The position numbers and the translations under genes are program-made. From NCBI GenBank assembly GCA_943367755.1, contig CALRKB020000018.1:1-64000 (forward strand): a stretch of DNA of 64,000 bases. Direction: 5' to 3'. Of the stretch, positions 37,101 through 43,465 are shown piece by piece (the stretch's first letter is position 1; each line of letters opens with the position of its first letter). The notes under the pieces are model-generated. The model was not told the DNA's origin, ran no database searches, and worked only from the letters and a program-made list of their open reading frames with translations. Origin of the DNA: PCC-6802 sp943367755. Its GTDB lineage: Bacteria; Cyanobacteriota; Cyanobacteriia; Pseudanabaenales; Pseudanabaenaceae.

Positions 37101-37292
37101 TTAGTCGAAAAGCCAATCCACGAATGCGTCGATACCCATGCGGATCGCAGTCCCAACGGCGAAACCGGCGACGATTGGACCGCCGTAGATAAGAATATTG
37201 CCGCCAGAGATGCGTTCCATCTCTTCAACTGAAAGCGGGCTAATGCTTTCGTCACTGATAGGTTGTAGAGTAGCAATTGAAATTTTAGACAT
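37101..37292 (-). CDS. Double-Gly precursor peptide 6 (WLFD core)
   Basis: 63 residues. A divergent 31-residue leader (MSKISIATLQPISDESISPL, then SVEEMERISGG) carries a 32-residue Gly/Ala-rich core ending DAFVDWLFD, like precursors 5, 8 and 15. The upstream palindrome is of the precursor 3 type, not the GAAC type used by the other WLFD genes. Core, leader and promoter therefore come from different lineages, which suggests shuffling. Confidence 0.87.
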   Translation of the reverse strand: MSKISIATLQPISDESISPLSVEEMERISGGNILIYGGPIVAGFAVGTAIRMGIDAFVDWLFD

Positions 37293-37324
37293 TTGAAATC
37301 TCCATTTAGAAATTAGTTAGTTTA

Positions 37325-37348
37325 GGAATAAACAATATTGTTTGATTC
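37325..37348 (-). promoter_or_regulatory. AT-rich palindrome upstream of precursor 6
   Basis: Contains the same AAACAATATTGTTT palindrome as 36040-36064, at the same 33-base distance from the start. Confidence 0.65.
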
Positions 37349-37522
37349 TATATTTGAATACTAAATAAGCAAAATTCATTTGTAAAGAGATTGAAGATTA
37401 TTTGCCAGAAATAATCAAGATAAAAAAGTCTAAGTCTTTCCAATTTGTCTGATTCTTTGCGATCTCAGAGTAATGCTAGATAATGGATTTTTAGTATCGA
37501 AATTAATATTGCAATCGAAAAG

Positions 37523-37564
37523 CGAGAGTTGTGAAATCCTTGCAAACGGAAATCTTAACTCTCG
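37523..37564 (-). terminator. Hairpin after precursor 7
   Basis: CGAGAGTT / AACTCTCG inverted repeat with a long loop, matching the hairpin after precursor 4 almost base for base. Confidence 0.6.
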
Positions 37565-37595
37565 ACGCTCTGAATATGGTACTGCCAGGAGCCAG

Positions 37596-37748
37596 TTAGG
37601 CAATAGGAGCAACAACCCTCGCAACTCTACCAATGCCCCTATGCAAGCTTCTGAAGAAACCGCCTTTCTGATTAAGCTCACTACAAGATAAATCAGCTAA
37701 ATCAAGCTCGGAGTTGCTAGCAAGATCGGAAATAGAAATATTGGACAT
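37596..37748 (-). CDS. Double-Gly precursor peptide 7 (cationic core)
   Basis: 50 residues from the ATG at 37748 (AAGGAG upstream). 30-residue leader MSNISISDLASNSELDLADL then SCSELNQKGG. The 20-residue core is strongly basic and amphipathic (FFRSLHRGIGRVARVVAPIA), as in membrane-active antimicrobial peptides. It is the only clearly cationic core in the array. The frame is open 28 codons upstream, but that part lacks leader features. Confidence 0.86.
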   Translation of the reverse strand: MSNISISDLASNSELDLADLSCSELNQKGGFFRSLHRGIGRVARVVAPIA

Positions 37749-37947
37749 TTGAGTTCTCCTTATGTTTAGTAATTGAGTAGGAAATTTTCGTATTTTATGA
37801 ATGAGCAAAAATTCCCTTTCTTTTTTAATCAATCCTGTTCAAATAATTAACTGAAGAAATTAGCTGCAATGTATTGTGGTAGTAACTACTGGATCGATCT
37901 CTCATTTGTCAATAGCTTAGATGCCACCACCCATTGTAGTATTACTC

Positions 37948-38157
37948 CTAGTCGAACAGCCAGTCTAATATTCCACCTATGACAAATGTAGCAGCGCCTG
38001 TAACGGCTACCCCAAGGAAGTAACCAGCAACAAAAGGAGCGATTCCTCCTGTTTGAGTATTGAGTTCTGCATTAGATAGATCTCTTATATAGCTCTCAGA
38101 GTCAGATAACAGATCGAAATCAGCAGGACGTAGATCGGAAATTGCGATGTTTGCCAT
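37948..38157 (-). CDS. Double-Gly precursor peptide 8 (WLFD core)
   Basis: 69 residues. 38-residue leader MANIAISDLRPADFDLLSDS then ESYIRDLSNAELNTQTGG. The 31-residue Gly/Val/Ala-rich core ends GGILDWLFD. With precursor 7 it forms the second copy of a duplicated block whose first copy is precursors 4 and 5; the DNA between and downstream of the genes is also similar. Confidence 0.88.
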   Translation of the reverse strand: MANIAISDLRPADFDLLSDSESYIRDLSNAELNTQTGGIAPFVAGYFLGVAVTGAATFVIGGILDWLFD

Positions 38158-38267
38158 TAGAATTAACCTCGATAAATACTTGAGTTTTAATTGCGAACTT
38201 TTGGTTCGTCAAACTTATTTTTATTCCATTAAATCAGTTAGATCAAGCCTATTTAGCTTGTTTATTG

Positions 38268-38290
38268 GACATCATTCAAGTACTTGTGTC
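38268..38290 (-). promoter_or_regulatory. GACAT-palindrome upstream of precursor 8
   Basis: GACATCATTCAAGTACTTGT then GTC; 111 bases upstream of the start, matching the sites at precursors 5, 15 and 17. Confidence 0.7.
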
Positions 38291-38361
38291 TTGAATATTT
38301 TTGAGGACTCCTTTTCCTAGAAATGCAGAGGTAAGAGCAAATTCGTATATGACTTAAAAAA

Positions 38362-38400
38362 ATCGGCCTTATACAAGCTGTTGCTGTGTACAAGACCGAT
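38362..38400 (-). terminator. Terminator of precursor 9
   Basis: Stem ATCGG-CTT-TAC / GTA-AAG-CCGAT with a T-run on the minus strand. Two near-identical copies follow precursors 12 and 16, each about 25-140 bases after the stop. Confidence 0.85.
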
Positions 38401-38502
38401 CGTGTGACAAACCAAACCAAAGAAATCTAGAAATTTAAAGTATTCGTATCATTGCGAAAGACTTTAGCCAAATTATTAATCTAGCTCATCCACTAAGCTG
38501 AA

Positions 38503-38730
38503 TTAGAATGCAATAGTTTTTACAGGTGGTGTGAACGTCCCAGTAAGAATGGTAGTCCTGGTAGGAAGAACTGTTGTTCTAGTCGTGGTACACCAATCTG
38601 TGGCGGGAGTATCCATTCCACCAGTAATGCTGGCAAAATCGTTCTCCGACATTTCAGACATAAAGTTCTCGTCACCAGAAAATAGATCGAAACCAGTTGA
38701 TTGCAAATTAGAAATTGAAATATTAGCCAT
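38503..38730 (-). CDS. Double-Gly precursor peptide 9 (Thr/Pro core)
   Basis: 75 residues. 38-residue leader MANISISNLQSTGFDLFSGD, then ENFMSEMSENDFASITGG. The 37-residue core is Thr-rich with a repeated Thr-Thr/Arg pattern (TTRTTVLPTRTTILTG) and a TPPVK motif near the end. It shares leader subtype, upstream sequence and TPPVK with precursor 12. The many Thr could be modification sites, but no modifying enzyme is seen. Confidence 0.88.
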   Translation of the reverse strand: MANISISNLQSTGFDLFSGDENFMSEMSENDFASITGGMDTPATDWCTTTRTTVLPTRTTILTGTFTPPVKTIAF

Positions 38731-38846
38731 TGAAATTCTCCATATGCAGGTATATTACACTCGTATTTTCTGCAATTGAACAGATAAATACAAGTCTTTC
38801 GATCTGTTTTTTTAGACATAATCAAAGCGATTTAGCTTAAAAAAAG

Positions 38847-38880
38847 AGTAAAGACATTCATAAGTTTGAATTTCTTTACT
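38847..38880 (-). terminator. Terminator of precursor 10
   Basis: AGTAAAG / CTTTACT with an inner ATTCA / TGAAT pairing, followed on the minus strand by a T-run. About 80 bases after the precursor 10 stop. Confidence 0.8.
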
Positions 38881-38961
38881 ATCTTGAGAGTTTGATATAG
38901 AATTAGTGTTGATTTATCGAAGAAATAAATTCGTTTGATGTCAGCAAAGAAGCAATTGGGT

Positions 38962-39156
38962 TTACTCTCTAAGGATTGTGAGATTGTAGTCTCCCGAGGT
39001 GAGAGTAACTGGAGGAATCGTATCGGGGGGAATTGCCGATCCACCACCAACAACGTGCTCTAAATCGCGATCGCTAATGTCAGCCATATAACTTTCGCCA
39101 TCTAGAAATAGATCAGATCCAGCGGGGGATAGATTTGGAATTACGATATTAGCCAT
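38962..39156 (-). CDS. Double-Gly precursor peptide 10
   Basis: 64 residues. 38-residue leader MANIVIPNLSPAGSDLFLDG then ESYMADISDRDLEHVVGG, followed by a 26-residue polar core rich in Pro, Thr and Ser (GSAIPPDTIPPVTLTSG). The leader is nearly that of the frameshifted precursor 3, with five rather than six C in its homopolymer. Its Shine-Dalgarno overlaps the stop of the relic frame upstream. Confidence 0.87.
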   Translation of the reverse strand: MANIVIPNLSPAGSDLFLDGESYMADISDRDLEHVVGGGSAIPPDTIPPVTLTSGDYNLTILRE

Positions 39157-39167
39157 TTGAATTCTCC

Positions 39168-39296
39168 TTAATAGACTCTAGTAGTTATAACAATTGGTGA
39201 TGTTGGAATTGGCTCTGGAAATGGAGCTGGCTCAGGAGGAGTTTTAACTGGGGGAGTAAGCTTTCCAGCAAATACCATCGCGAGATCGCGTCTTCT
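39168..39296 (-). pseudogene. Relic of a precursor (leader mostly lost)
   Basis: An open frame RRRDLAMVFAG then KLTPPVKTPPEPAP and a Pro-rich tail ending TTRVY. RRRDLAMVFAG aligns with the last leader residues of precursor 10 (DRDLEHVVGG), with Ala-Gly instead of Gly-Gly. TPPVK matches the cores of 9 and 12. No leader start or ribosome site remains. Its TAA overlaps the ribosome site of precursor 10. Confidence 0.65.
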
Positions 39297-39358
39297 ACTA
39301 TTATTAGAAAATTATTTCATATAATTGGGAAGTTAAGATTGCTATTTCAAGAGTTACA

Positions 39359-39374
39359 GCCGTTTTAAAACGGC
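39359..39374 (-). terminator. Palindrome after precursor 11
   Basis: GCCGTTTTAAAACGGC, a perfect 16-base palindrome 30 bases after the stop. No T-run, so termination is only possible. Confidence 0.45.
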
Positions 39375-39403
39375 GGTATTTTAATCCTTATCAAATGGAC
39401 ATC

Positions 39404-39598
39404 TTATAAATAGCCGTCAATCAATGCACCAATATAAAGACCTGCCAAAACCCTGCCAGCACCTCCGAAACCACCAATGGCTCCCAAAATCTCTGTCCAA
39501 AATCCGCCTCCAATAGCAGATGCTTCTTCTGGTGTACATCCTGTGAATAATGTAGAATCATGACATACTTCCAGGTCGGAAATATTGATATTAGACAT
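39404..39598 (-). CDS. Double-Gly precursor peptide 11 (Gly-rich core)
   Basis: 64 residues. Leader MSNINISDLEVCHDSTLFTG then CTPEEASAIGG differs from all others in its second half. The 33-residue core is Gly/Ala/Leu-rich (GFWTEILGAIGGFGGAGRV, ending GALIDGYL), resembling class II bacteriocins of the microcin-like type with GxxxG helices. The ending GALIDGYL loosely resembles the DWLFD end of other cores. Confidence 0.85.
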   Translation of the reverse strand: MSNINISDLEVCHDSTLFTGCTPEEASAIGGGFWTEILGAIGGFGGAGRVLAGLYIGALIDGYL

Positions 39599-39948
39599 TT
39601 ACTTGTCTCCTTAAAGTTAATTTGTTTGAGCTAAGAAGCTAATCTAACTCTGTTTTCATATTCCATTATGAGATTATTACTGTCAATATTTTGAAGCCTA
39701 TATATCGGATGGAATCACCTGAATATAGTCTTTGGATTTAAGCTAAAAAATGCTTCTAGTTTGGAGAAGCTCAGAAAATACTTTATCCCCAGCACCACTC
39801 AATCGAATCTGCTTACTAGCTTTTCTTATGTAAAGAGATTGCGAACTATGAACTTCATATAATCAAGATAATTATGCCGGATTTACTTGTGATGTAGATT
39901 AGTTTTTCTGCGAACTATCGAGATTGCCTTTAGTTGGATTTAAAAAAA
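39599..39948. other. Spacer between precursors 11 and 12
   Basis: About 350 AT-rich bases holding the precursor 11 promoter. No gene or clear repeat seen. Confidence 0.4.
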
Positions 39949-39987
39949 ATCAGTCTTATACCCGCAGTTGCTGTATACAAGACTGAT
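39949..39987 (-). terminator. Terminator of precursor 12
   Basis: ATCAGTCTT / AAGACTGAT with inner TA pairing and a run of eight T on the minus strand. Nearly identical to those after precursors 9 and 16. Confidence 0.88.
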
Positions 39988-40090
39988 TGTGCTACTAAAC
40001 CAAACCAAAGAAATCTAGAATTTAAAGCATTCGTATCTTTTGAGAAGGATTTCCACGAATCTAGTAATCCCACATTTTTTCGAAACTTGA

Positions 40091-40312
40091 CTAGCAACCA
40101 GGAGGAAACTTTACTGGAGGTGTAGGCACCACTGTACCTATCGGATCGAGCCTAGTGTATACAACTACCGTGAAATCGCAAGTGGTTTTATCCATGCCGC
40201 CACCAGCAATGCTAGCAAAATCATTCTCTGATATTTCAGACATAAAGTTCTCGTTATCAGAAAATAGTTCTGAACCAGTAGGATGCAAATTAGAAATCGA
40301 AATATTAGACAT
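40091..40312 (-). CDS. Double-Gly precursor peptide 12 (TPPVK core)
   Basis: 73 residues. 38-residue leader MSNISISNLHPTGSELFSDN then ENFMSEISENDFASIAGG. The 35-residue core has two Cys (TTCDFTVVV and a C-terminal PPGC), which could form a disulfide, and the TPPVK motif. Upstream sequence, leader and terminator match precursor 9. Confidence 0.88.
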   Translation of the reverse strand: MSNISISNLHPTGSELFSDNENFMSEISENDFASIAGGGMDKTTCDFTVVVYTRLDPIGTVVPTPPVKFPPGC

Positions 40313-40572
40313 TTGAATTCTCCTTATAGAGGTATATTACATTTGTATTCTCTACAATTGAGCGGATAAATACAAGTCTTTAGCGATACTCATTAAGACA
40401 TAATTAAGGCGATCGCGTCTGAAATCTTAGAGTCAACTCGCAATAGAAAATATGAAGAGAATAAGCTCCGCATATGCAGTCGCACGAATTCCAGCAGGGG
40501 ATCGCCATTCAGGATCGCTCGTACAGAGCCATTGGATTGCCAACTAAATGCTTCTATCAATTTTCAGTGTAA

Positions 40573-40731
40573 TTACGCGTCTGGGCCGATGCCGAGACGA
40601 ATGATAAGCCATAGATCTACTGGCAGGCTAAAAAAGGAGAGCCGAAATCCACCCTGGAGTTCAAGTTCTCGATCTGACAGATCCCTGATTTCATTCGTTG
40701 AATTCAAGTCGGAAATGTTGATATTAGACAT
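40573..40731 (-). CDS. Double-Gly precursor peptide 13
   Basis: 52 residues from the ATG at 40731 (AAGGAG upstream). Short 28-residue leader MSNINISDLNSTNEIRDLSD then RELELQGG. The 24-residue core is hydrophobic with two Arg (FRLSFFSLPVDLWLIIRLG). Leader subtype is shared with 14 and 16. Confidence 0.85.
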   Translation of the reverse strand: MSNINISDLNSTNEIRDLSDRELELQGGFRLSFFSLPVDLWLIIRLGIGPDA

Positions 40732-40784
40732 GTAAATTCTCCTTGAGGATAACTTTTTAGATTGAACTAATGAATTTGCTCTTG

Positions 40785-40949
40785 CTACATATTCCAAAAT
40801 GAAATTGCTAATGTCAATTTGATGTCAGGTATCGTAACTTGAGCAGGATGAAATGTGGGTTCTCTTCCGCCTTGGATTTCAAGTTCTCGATCTGATAGAT
40901 CTCTGATCTCATTTGCTGGATTTGAGCCTGAAATGCTGATATTGAACAT
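40785..40949 (-). CDS. Precursor 14: leader fused to former upstream DNA
   Basis: 54 residues. An intact-looking leader (MFNISISGSNPANEIRDLSD, RELEIQGG) is followed by a 26-residue tail (REPTFHPAQVTIPDIK and onward). The tail is encoded by DNA that resembles the untranslated region upstream of precursor 17 (43035-43105). The original core therefore seems to have been lost by deletion and the frame runs into the promoter region of precursor 13. The usual Shine-Dalgarno is present (AGGAG). Probably a degenerate or newly formed gene. Confidence 0.7.
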   Translation of the reverse strand: MFNISISGSNPANEIRDLSDRELEIQGGREPTFHPAQVTIPDIKLTLAISFWNM

Positions 40950-41220
40950 TGGGGTGCTCCTTTAAGATTTTACAGTGTCATTTCATATCCCATAAATGGA
41001 TATTAGAAGTCAAGAGTCTAAACGGTCTCAATTGAACCTAATTAAGTTGATAATGCCCAAAACAAATAGAGAATCATTGACGAACTAATCTGATTTTCAT
41101 AAACATCAATATGCAGTCTCTACGCTAGCAATTATCGCTGAGAGTGGATGGCGAGAACAAACTGAAGTAGTTGATAAATGATTATAGTTCTTGTTAAGGT
41201 TGCCTGAAAGTCTTAAAAAA

Positions 41221-41259
41221 GAGGAATTTTGCTCTTTTGCAAAATGCAAAAATCCCCTC
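41221..41259 (-). terminator. Terminator of precursor 15
   Basis: GAGGAATTTTGC pairs with GCAAAAATCCCCTC (minor mismatches), followed on the minus strand by TTTTTT. It lies 33 bases after the precursor 15 stop. Confidence 0.85.
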
Positions 41260-41291
41260 AATTTATTGCTGAACTTCTTCCATCATTCTGT

Positions 41292-41507
41292 TTAATCGAA
41301 CAAGTAGTCCAAGAGCATTCCGATGCCACTAAGGACTGTCCCAATCACCCCCCCTAGCACAAGAGCACTTACTGTGTCTAATGTGTCTATGAGTCCTCCT
41401 GTTTTAGCATCGAGTTCTGCATCAGATAATTCTCTCATGTAGCTCTCAGAGTTAGGTAACAGATCGAAATCAGTAGGATGTAGATCGGAAATTGTGATAT
41501 TTGTCAT
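41292..41507 (-). CDS. Double-Gly precursor peptide 15 (YLFD core)
   Basis: 71 residues. 38-residue leader MTNITISDLHPTDFDLLPNS then ESYMRELSDAELDAKTGG. The 33-residue core is hydrophobic and Gly/Leu-rich (VSALVLGGVIGTVLSGIG) and ends LLDYLFD. Leader, GAAC hairpin and GACAT palindrome are as in precursors 5 and 8. A mobile element is inserted about 180 bases upstream. Confidence 0.88.
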   Translation of the reverse strand: MTNITISDLHPTDFDLLPNSESYMRELSDAELDAKTGGLIDTLDTVSALVLGGVIGTVLSGIGMLLDYLFD

Positions 41508-41618
41508 TGGAATTAGCCTCCAAAAATTTCTTGTTTTTTATTTACGAACTTTTGGTTCATCTAATTCATTTCTATTCCATTCAAGCGGGTTGGTCAAGCT
41601 TATTTAGCTTGTTTATCG

Positions 41619-41641
41619 GACATAATTCAAGTAGTTATATC
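41619..41641 (-). promoter_or_regulatory. GACAT-palindrome upstream of precursor 15
   Basis: GACATAATTCAAGTAGTTAT then ATC; 112 bases upstream of the start. Confidence 0.68.
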
Positions 41642-41688
41642 TCGAATTATTTCGTAAGTAATGTAGCCCTTTATCAATTTTAATTTGA

Positions 41689-42481
41689 CAGGACTTACGC
41701 AAAAGCCTTGCAATCAATTTCAGGCTAAAAGCTTAAACCTGTTGAAACAGATTGATTGTAGACATTATCTGAGTCTGCTTTCTTCTGACTTTAGCTTTGA
41801 GCCAAGAACTTGAGTTCTTGGGCAGTGATGCGTAAGTCCTGATAATTCTAAAACATGAAAATTGCCTGCGCGGGCTGAATCATCTACGAAGGTAGTTTTT
41901 TTGCGTAGGTAAGAGGCTGTTTGTGAATTCAAGAAAATCTACTTTTAGCAAAACTTAGGTGCGAAAGAATAAGGGTTTCCAGCCGCATATGGTACCTGTA
42001 GTAGCAGGAAATATTGAGTATTTATACTTTATCAAACAGCCTCTAAGTCAGTGCGATCTGAACTTCTTTGTAACAATCCGATTTTTTCCGATCTTTTGAC
42101 CAGATCCTTCCTGAACTTTTCTGAACTTTTCTGATTGACAGTGGAGAAAAAGTTTCCTATTCTGAAAAAGTGCTGAGGAGCAAACACGAACACCTCTAGT
42201 ATTAGGAATCGCCAAGGTTAATTTAGGAATCCTCAAAAGTTTCCCCTAAAGATTCAAATAACAGTGTTCGACACTGTTTCTTCGATAGAATGATTATTTC
42301 TCCTCGTCTGCTTTCCTACACCCATGAACAGGAAATACCATAGGGGATTTATGATTATTGATTTCACTGCAATTTCACCCAAGGATTTTTTACTTAGATA
42401 ATAAGTCCAATCTGCATGCGATCGCCAATTTACTACTTATGTTCTAAGTGGTGAACCATCAAGGCTTTTGCGTAAGTCCTG
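41689..42481. mobile_element. Composite MITE-like element, 793 bp
   Basis: Ends are a perfect 22-bp inverted repeat: CAGGACTTACGCAAAAGCC plus TTG at the left, its complement at 42460-42481. TTTGA flanks both sides (41684-41688 and 42482-42486), a 5-bp target duplication. Removing the element joins TTTAATTTGA to TTTAAAAAATCAGTC, as in the paralogous sites. A third copy of the 13-base end (TGCGTAAGTCCTG) at 41829-41841 suggests a 153-bp element inside. No transposase frame is recognisable, so it would move only with help. Confidence 0.82.
41913..42043. mobile_element. Nested 131-bp MITE
   Basis: GAGGCTGTTTG at 41913-41923 and CAAACAGCCTC at 42033-42043 form terminal inverted repeats; TAA flanks both sides (41910-41912, 42044-42046), fitting a 3-bp TNA target as used by some IS5-group elements. 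It lies inside the larger element. Confidence 0.7.
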
Positions 42482-42494
42482 TTTGATTTAAAAA

Positions 42495-42533
42495 ATCAGT
42501 CTTATACAAGCTGTTGCTTTATCCAAGACTGAT
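42495..42533 (-). terminator. Terminator of precursor 16
   Basis: ATCAGTCTT / AAGACTGAT hairpin with T-run on the minus strand, the third copy of this family, 27 bases after the stop. Confidence 0.87.
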
Positions 42534-42559
42534 TTGCTACTAAACCAAACAAATGAAAT

Positions 42560-42742
42560 CTAGAATTTTACGGAAATGATTCCTCCACCATCAGTAAAGA
42601 CGAAACCAATATGATCTACTACCCAATTGGCTGCATCTTTAATCCAGCTCCAAATGCTTCCACCCTGGAGGTCTAGCTCTCGATCTGATAGATCTCTGAA
42701 TTCATTCGCTGAATTCAAGTCGGCAATATTGATGTTAGACAT
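42560..42742 (-). CDS. Double-Gly precursor peptide 16 (Trp-rich core)
   Basis: 60 residues. 28-residue leader MSNINIADLNSANEFRDLSD then RELDLQGG. The 32-residue core is amphipathic with three Trp (SIWSWIKDAANWVVDHIG), resembling a membrane-active helix. Leader subtype as in 13 and 14. Confidence 0.87.
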   Translation of the reverse strand: MSNINIADLNSANEFRDLSDRELDLQGGSIWSWIKDAANWVVDHIGFVFTDGGGIISVKF

Positions 42743-42779
42743 GTGAACTCTCCTTAATACAATTCATACTATTCTGATA

Positions 42780-43016
42780 CTAGCCGCGATATACATGCGC
42801 AGAAATCACCTTGGAAATATTTTGTACTGGGCTACCTAGGTTAACAGACACCACTGGAGTGCTTGGTGTAAAAGGAGATAGCTCTTGAAAATCGGCAATC
42901 AGTCCACCATTGACACTACTAAACTCTTGCTCGGTTAGATCCGCCATGAAGCTCTCATTGTCAGCGAATAGTTCAGAGCCTGTTGGATTTAAGCTGGAAA
43001 TTGAGATATTAGACAT
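42780..43016 (-). CDS. Double-Gly precursor peptide 17
   Basis: 78 residues, the longest member. 38-residue leader MSNISISSLNPTGSELFADN then ESFMADLTEQEFSSVNGG. The 40-residue core is polar, rich in Ser, Pro and Val (SPFTPSTPVVSVNLGSP). AAGGAG precedes the ATG. It is the precursor nearest the divergent exporter operon and has a GACAT palindrome 109 bases upstream. Confidence 0.88.
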   Translation of the reverse strand: MSNISISSLNPTGSELFADNESFMADLTEQEFSSVNGGLIADFQELSPFTPSTPVVSVNLGSPVQNISKVISAHVYRG

Positions 43017-43124
43017 TTGATTTCTCCTTGAGAATTGTTTTTTTAGTTTGGGTTACTGAATTTGCTCTTGCTTCATATTCTAAAAAGAGATTGCCAATGT
43101 CAACATTTAGATAGCTGTTTATTG

Positions 43125-43147
43125 GACATAATCACTTGAATAATGTC
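43125..43147 (-). promoter_or_regulatory. GACAT-palindrome upstream of precursor 17
   Basis: GACATAATCACTTGAATAAT then GTC; same family as at precursors 5, 8 and 15. Confidence 0.7.
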
Positions 43148-43227
43148 TTTTAAAATTTGTTATAGAAAATATCTCAGATTGATAGAAATATTACTGCTTA
43201 TGGGTTAAGTCAAAGCTGGATATAGAT

Positions 43228-43243
43228 TGTGATTCGTATCACG
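43228..43243. promoter_or_regulatory. CRP-like site between precursors and exporter operon
   Basis: TGTGATTCGTATCACG fits the CRP consensus TGTGA-N6-TCACA at nine of ten positions. It lies in the divergent gap. The exporter has a cyclic-nucleotide-binding domain, so a cAMP link is plausible. Alone, such a match can occur by chance. Confidence 0.5.
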
Positions 43244-43380
43244 TGAGGGGCTAGATGCTAGTCACTGCTTTAAGCAGGAATTATACCCATAATAAATGCA
43301 GAATACCTTTAAACAAATCTCAAAGACCTCAGTTTTCTTAGATGTTCCATATCTCTTTAACATCTAGTAAGTATTTTTGT

Positions 43381-43410
43381 GTTGACACAAGCAATAGCGT
43401 TAATGTCAAC
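43381..43410. promoter_or_regulatory. Inverted repeat upstream of HTH gene
   Basis: GTTGACA and TGTCAAC separated by 16 bases, about 56 bases before the HTH gene start. A possible autoregulatory operator. Confidence 0.4.
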
Positions 43411-43465
43411 GGTGCTGAGGCATTAACCAAAGAGATTCCAGCTTGATAGTTTAGTGGTAAACAAT

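Noticed and set aside
38503..38730. Lanthipeptide precursor call for the Thr-rich core with one Cys
   Set aside because: No LanM, LanB/C or related enzyme is visible in the locus; Thr richness alone is not enough.
42048..42236. 62-codon frame inside the mobile element
   Set aside because: No transposase motif or ribosome site; likely non-coding.
34945..43016. CRISPR-like array
   Set aside because: Repeated units are spaced 400-600 bases, code for leaders and are not identical short repeats with regular spacers.
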